Shown piece after piece: positions 63,213 to 64,000 of a stretch of 64,000 bases of DNA. A program made the position numbers and the translations under genes. This DNA is from Candidatus Zhuqueibacterota bacterium (GTDB taxonomy: Bacteria; Zhuqueibacterota; Zhuqueibacteria; Oceanimicrobiales; Oceanimicrobiaceae), in NCBI GenBank assembly GCA_029261995.1, contig JAJDAF010000036.1:62001-126000 (forward strand), in the 5' to 3' direction. The notes beneath the pieces were generated by a model that was given only the letters and a program-made list of their open reading frames with translations, was not told where the DNA came from and ran no database searches. Position 1 is the first letter of the stretch. Each line of letters begins with the position of its first letter.

Positions 63213-63551
63213 GTGAGAAAAATGTTAACTAGAATACCATTGTTGCTGAGCCTGATTCTGCTTGCACTTCCAATGATGAACTGTGCAGATTCAACAACAA
63301 AAAATCGCGAAGGAGAGGATATGGCGCCAGAAGAGACCATTGAGGTTGTTCTGAAAAAGCACACTGACGACCTCATGGCGATGCCCGGCATTGTCGGTAC
63401 CGCGGAGGGACTTTGCGGCGAGACTCCATGCATCAAGATTTATGTAGCAGTTTTGACGGACGAACTTGCGCGCAAAATCCCAGAGCAAATCGGCGGACAC
63501 CCGGTTGACATCGAAGTGACAGGCGAATTTCGAGCGCTTCCTGAAAAGTAG
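63213..63551 (+). CDS. small lipoprotein-like paralogue of the protease N-terminal domain
   Basis: 112 residues from a GTG at 63213 (GGGAG upstream; an ATG at 63222 is possible). A hydrophobic signal region (residues 9-22) ends in 'MMNC', an unusual lipobox. The rest ('KKHTDDLMAMPGIVGTAEGL' to 'VTGEFRALPEK') is clearly homologous to the N-terminal domain of the trypsin-like protein just upstream (61988-63055), but it has no protease part. It may be a stand-alone inhibitor-like or assembly domain; that is speculative. Confidence 0.75.
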   Translation: MRKMLTRIPLLLSLILLALPMMNCADSTTKNREGEDMAPEETIEVVLKKHTDDLMAMPGIVGTAEGLCGETPCIKIYVAVLTDELARKIPEQIGGHPVDIEVTGEFRALPEK

Positions 63552-63558
63552 GCGTTCT

Positions 63559-64000
63559 CTACCAGTTCAGATCGCTGTTCTTGAAGTAGGCATGCAAACC
63601 CTGTCTGGCCGTCAGGTTGACCGCTTCGGCCCAGATGTCTACTGGGTTCAAATCATCCGTAAGAACCTGCCCGTCAGCTATTTCCGGCTCGAAGCGATTG
63701 TCCCAAGCGAGATCGCGGCGATAGTCTGGACTTTTCAGATACTCCCGCGACGGAATTTGCCATTGCGGCATCGCAACACGCTCGGCAAGGCCTCTGTTCG
63801 ATGCGATGAGAATCACATTTCCCAGAGCTTCAGGGTCGCTTTCAACCGGCAGCGCCAGCACGTTGGAAAAATGCTGCGCCAGTGTCGCCGCAATGGAACG
63901 GACCAGCAAACTGCGCCATTTCCGCGATTCCAGATTGATGACGAGCAAGCCATCTGAGCTCAAGCGAGCCTTGATCAACTCGAACGATTCTTTGGTAACC
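63559..64000 (-). CDS. spermidine synthase-like protein, C-terminal part (5' end outside window)
   Basis: The frame is open beyond the window end; only the C-terminal 146 or so residues are visible. 'VTKESFELIKARLSSDGLLVINLESRKWRSLLVRSIAATLAQHFSNVLALP' is the SAM-methyltransferase-type fold region of spermidine synthases, and 'VLTDDLNPVDIW' near the C-terminus is the common 'LTDD.aPvd' substrate loop. The N-terminal part, which would hold membrane segments in many FCB fused forms, is not seen. It is convergent with the small paralogue gene (7-base gap). Confidence 0.8.
   Translation of the reverse strand, partial: VTKESFELIKARLSSDGLLVINLESRKWRSLLVRSIAATLAQHFSNVLALPVESDPEALGNVILIASNRGLAERVAMPQWQIPSREYLKSPDYRRDLAWDNRFEPEIADGQVLTDDLNPVDIWAEAVNLTARQGLHAYFKNSDLNW

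Overview
The window reads as a chromosomal segment of an uncultured, probably anaerobic or facultative member of the FCB superphylum (KSB1/Calditrichota-like is my best guess; this is inference). The reasons are three large secreted proteins ending in a 'QNYPNPFNP'-type sorting/FlgD-like domain, a putative lipoprotein with an 'NNPLDP' start, DUF5666-type repeats, an Mla-type ABC system for a Gram-negative outer membrane, and strong AGGAGG ribosome sites with some GTG and TTG starts. I saw no rRNA, tRNA, CRISPR array, prophage or intact insertion sequence.

Layout. 1-7.3 kb: a peptidase-MA-like C-terminus, a Tat-exported thioredoxin-fold protein, an ABC-2 exporter with a secreted partner, and an mlaEFD set. 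7.3-12 kb: RidA, a small exported protein, then lexA, a DUF6504-like protein, a GyrI-like protein and dinB (SOS-flavoured). 12-23 kb: a VCBS/Ig-repeat surface protein, the TIGR03546/TIGR03545 pair, an M61 peptidase lipoprotein, and a MurU-like nucleotidyltransferase, an unknown gene and an AmgK-like kinase fused to a RapZ C-terminal domain. 23-31 kb: a three-subunit molybdenum hydroxylase (form-II-like, not a canonical CO dehydrogenase), divergent from a sigma-54 activator gene that overlaps a Ser/Thr kinase gene. 31-38.5 kb: surface and envelope proteins. 38.6-42 kb: a glycyl radical enzyme close to trans-4-hydroxyproline dehydratase with its activase. 42-49.5 kb: a palindromic repeat element and a TetR-controlled RND tripartite efflux operon. 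51-60.3 kb: a 2-oxoacid:acceptor oxidoreductase (delta, alpha, beta, gamma) followed by a GltD-MvhD fusion, a fused HdrCB and an HdrA-MvhD fusion. 60.4-64 kb: hemerythrin, a zinc ribbon, a trypsin-like lipoprotein with a small paralogue of its N-terminal domain, and a partial spermidine synthase.

The standout is the 51-60 kb cluster. Its hdrA has an in-frame TGA at codon 205, exactly where HdrA proteins carry a conserved cysteine in the 'CSxC-ILxPKM' motif. The frame stays open and homologous after it, and an 18-nt hairpin with a GGUC loop (58478-58495) lies 20 nt downstream, which is the expected form of a bacterial SECIS. I call this one gene encoding a selenocysteine-containing HdrA-MvhD protein. 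The whole cluster looks like a predicted flavin-based electron bifurcating or confurcating complex that links 2-oxoacid oxidation, ferredoxin and NAD(P)H to an unidentified Hdr-type acceptor.
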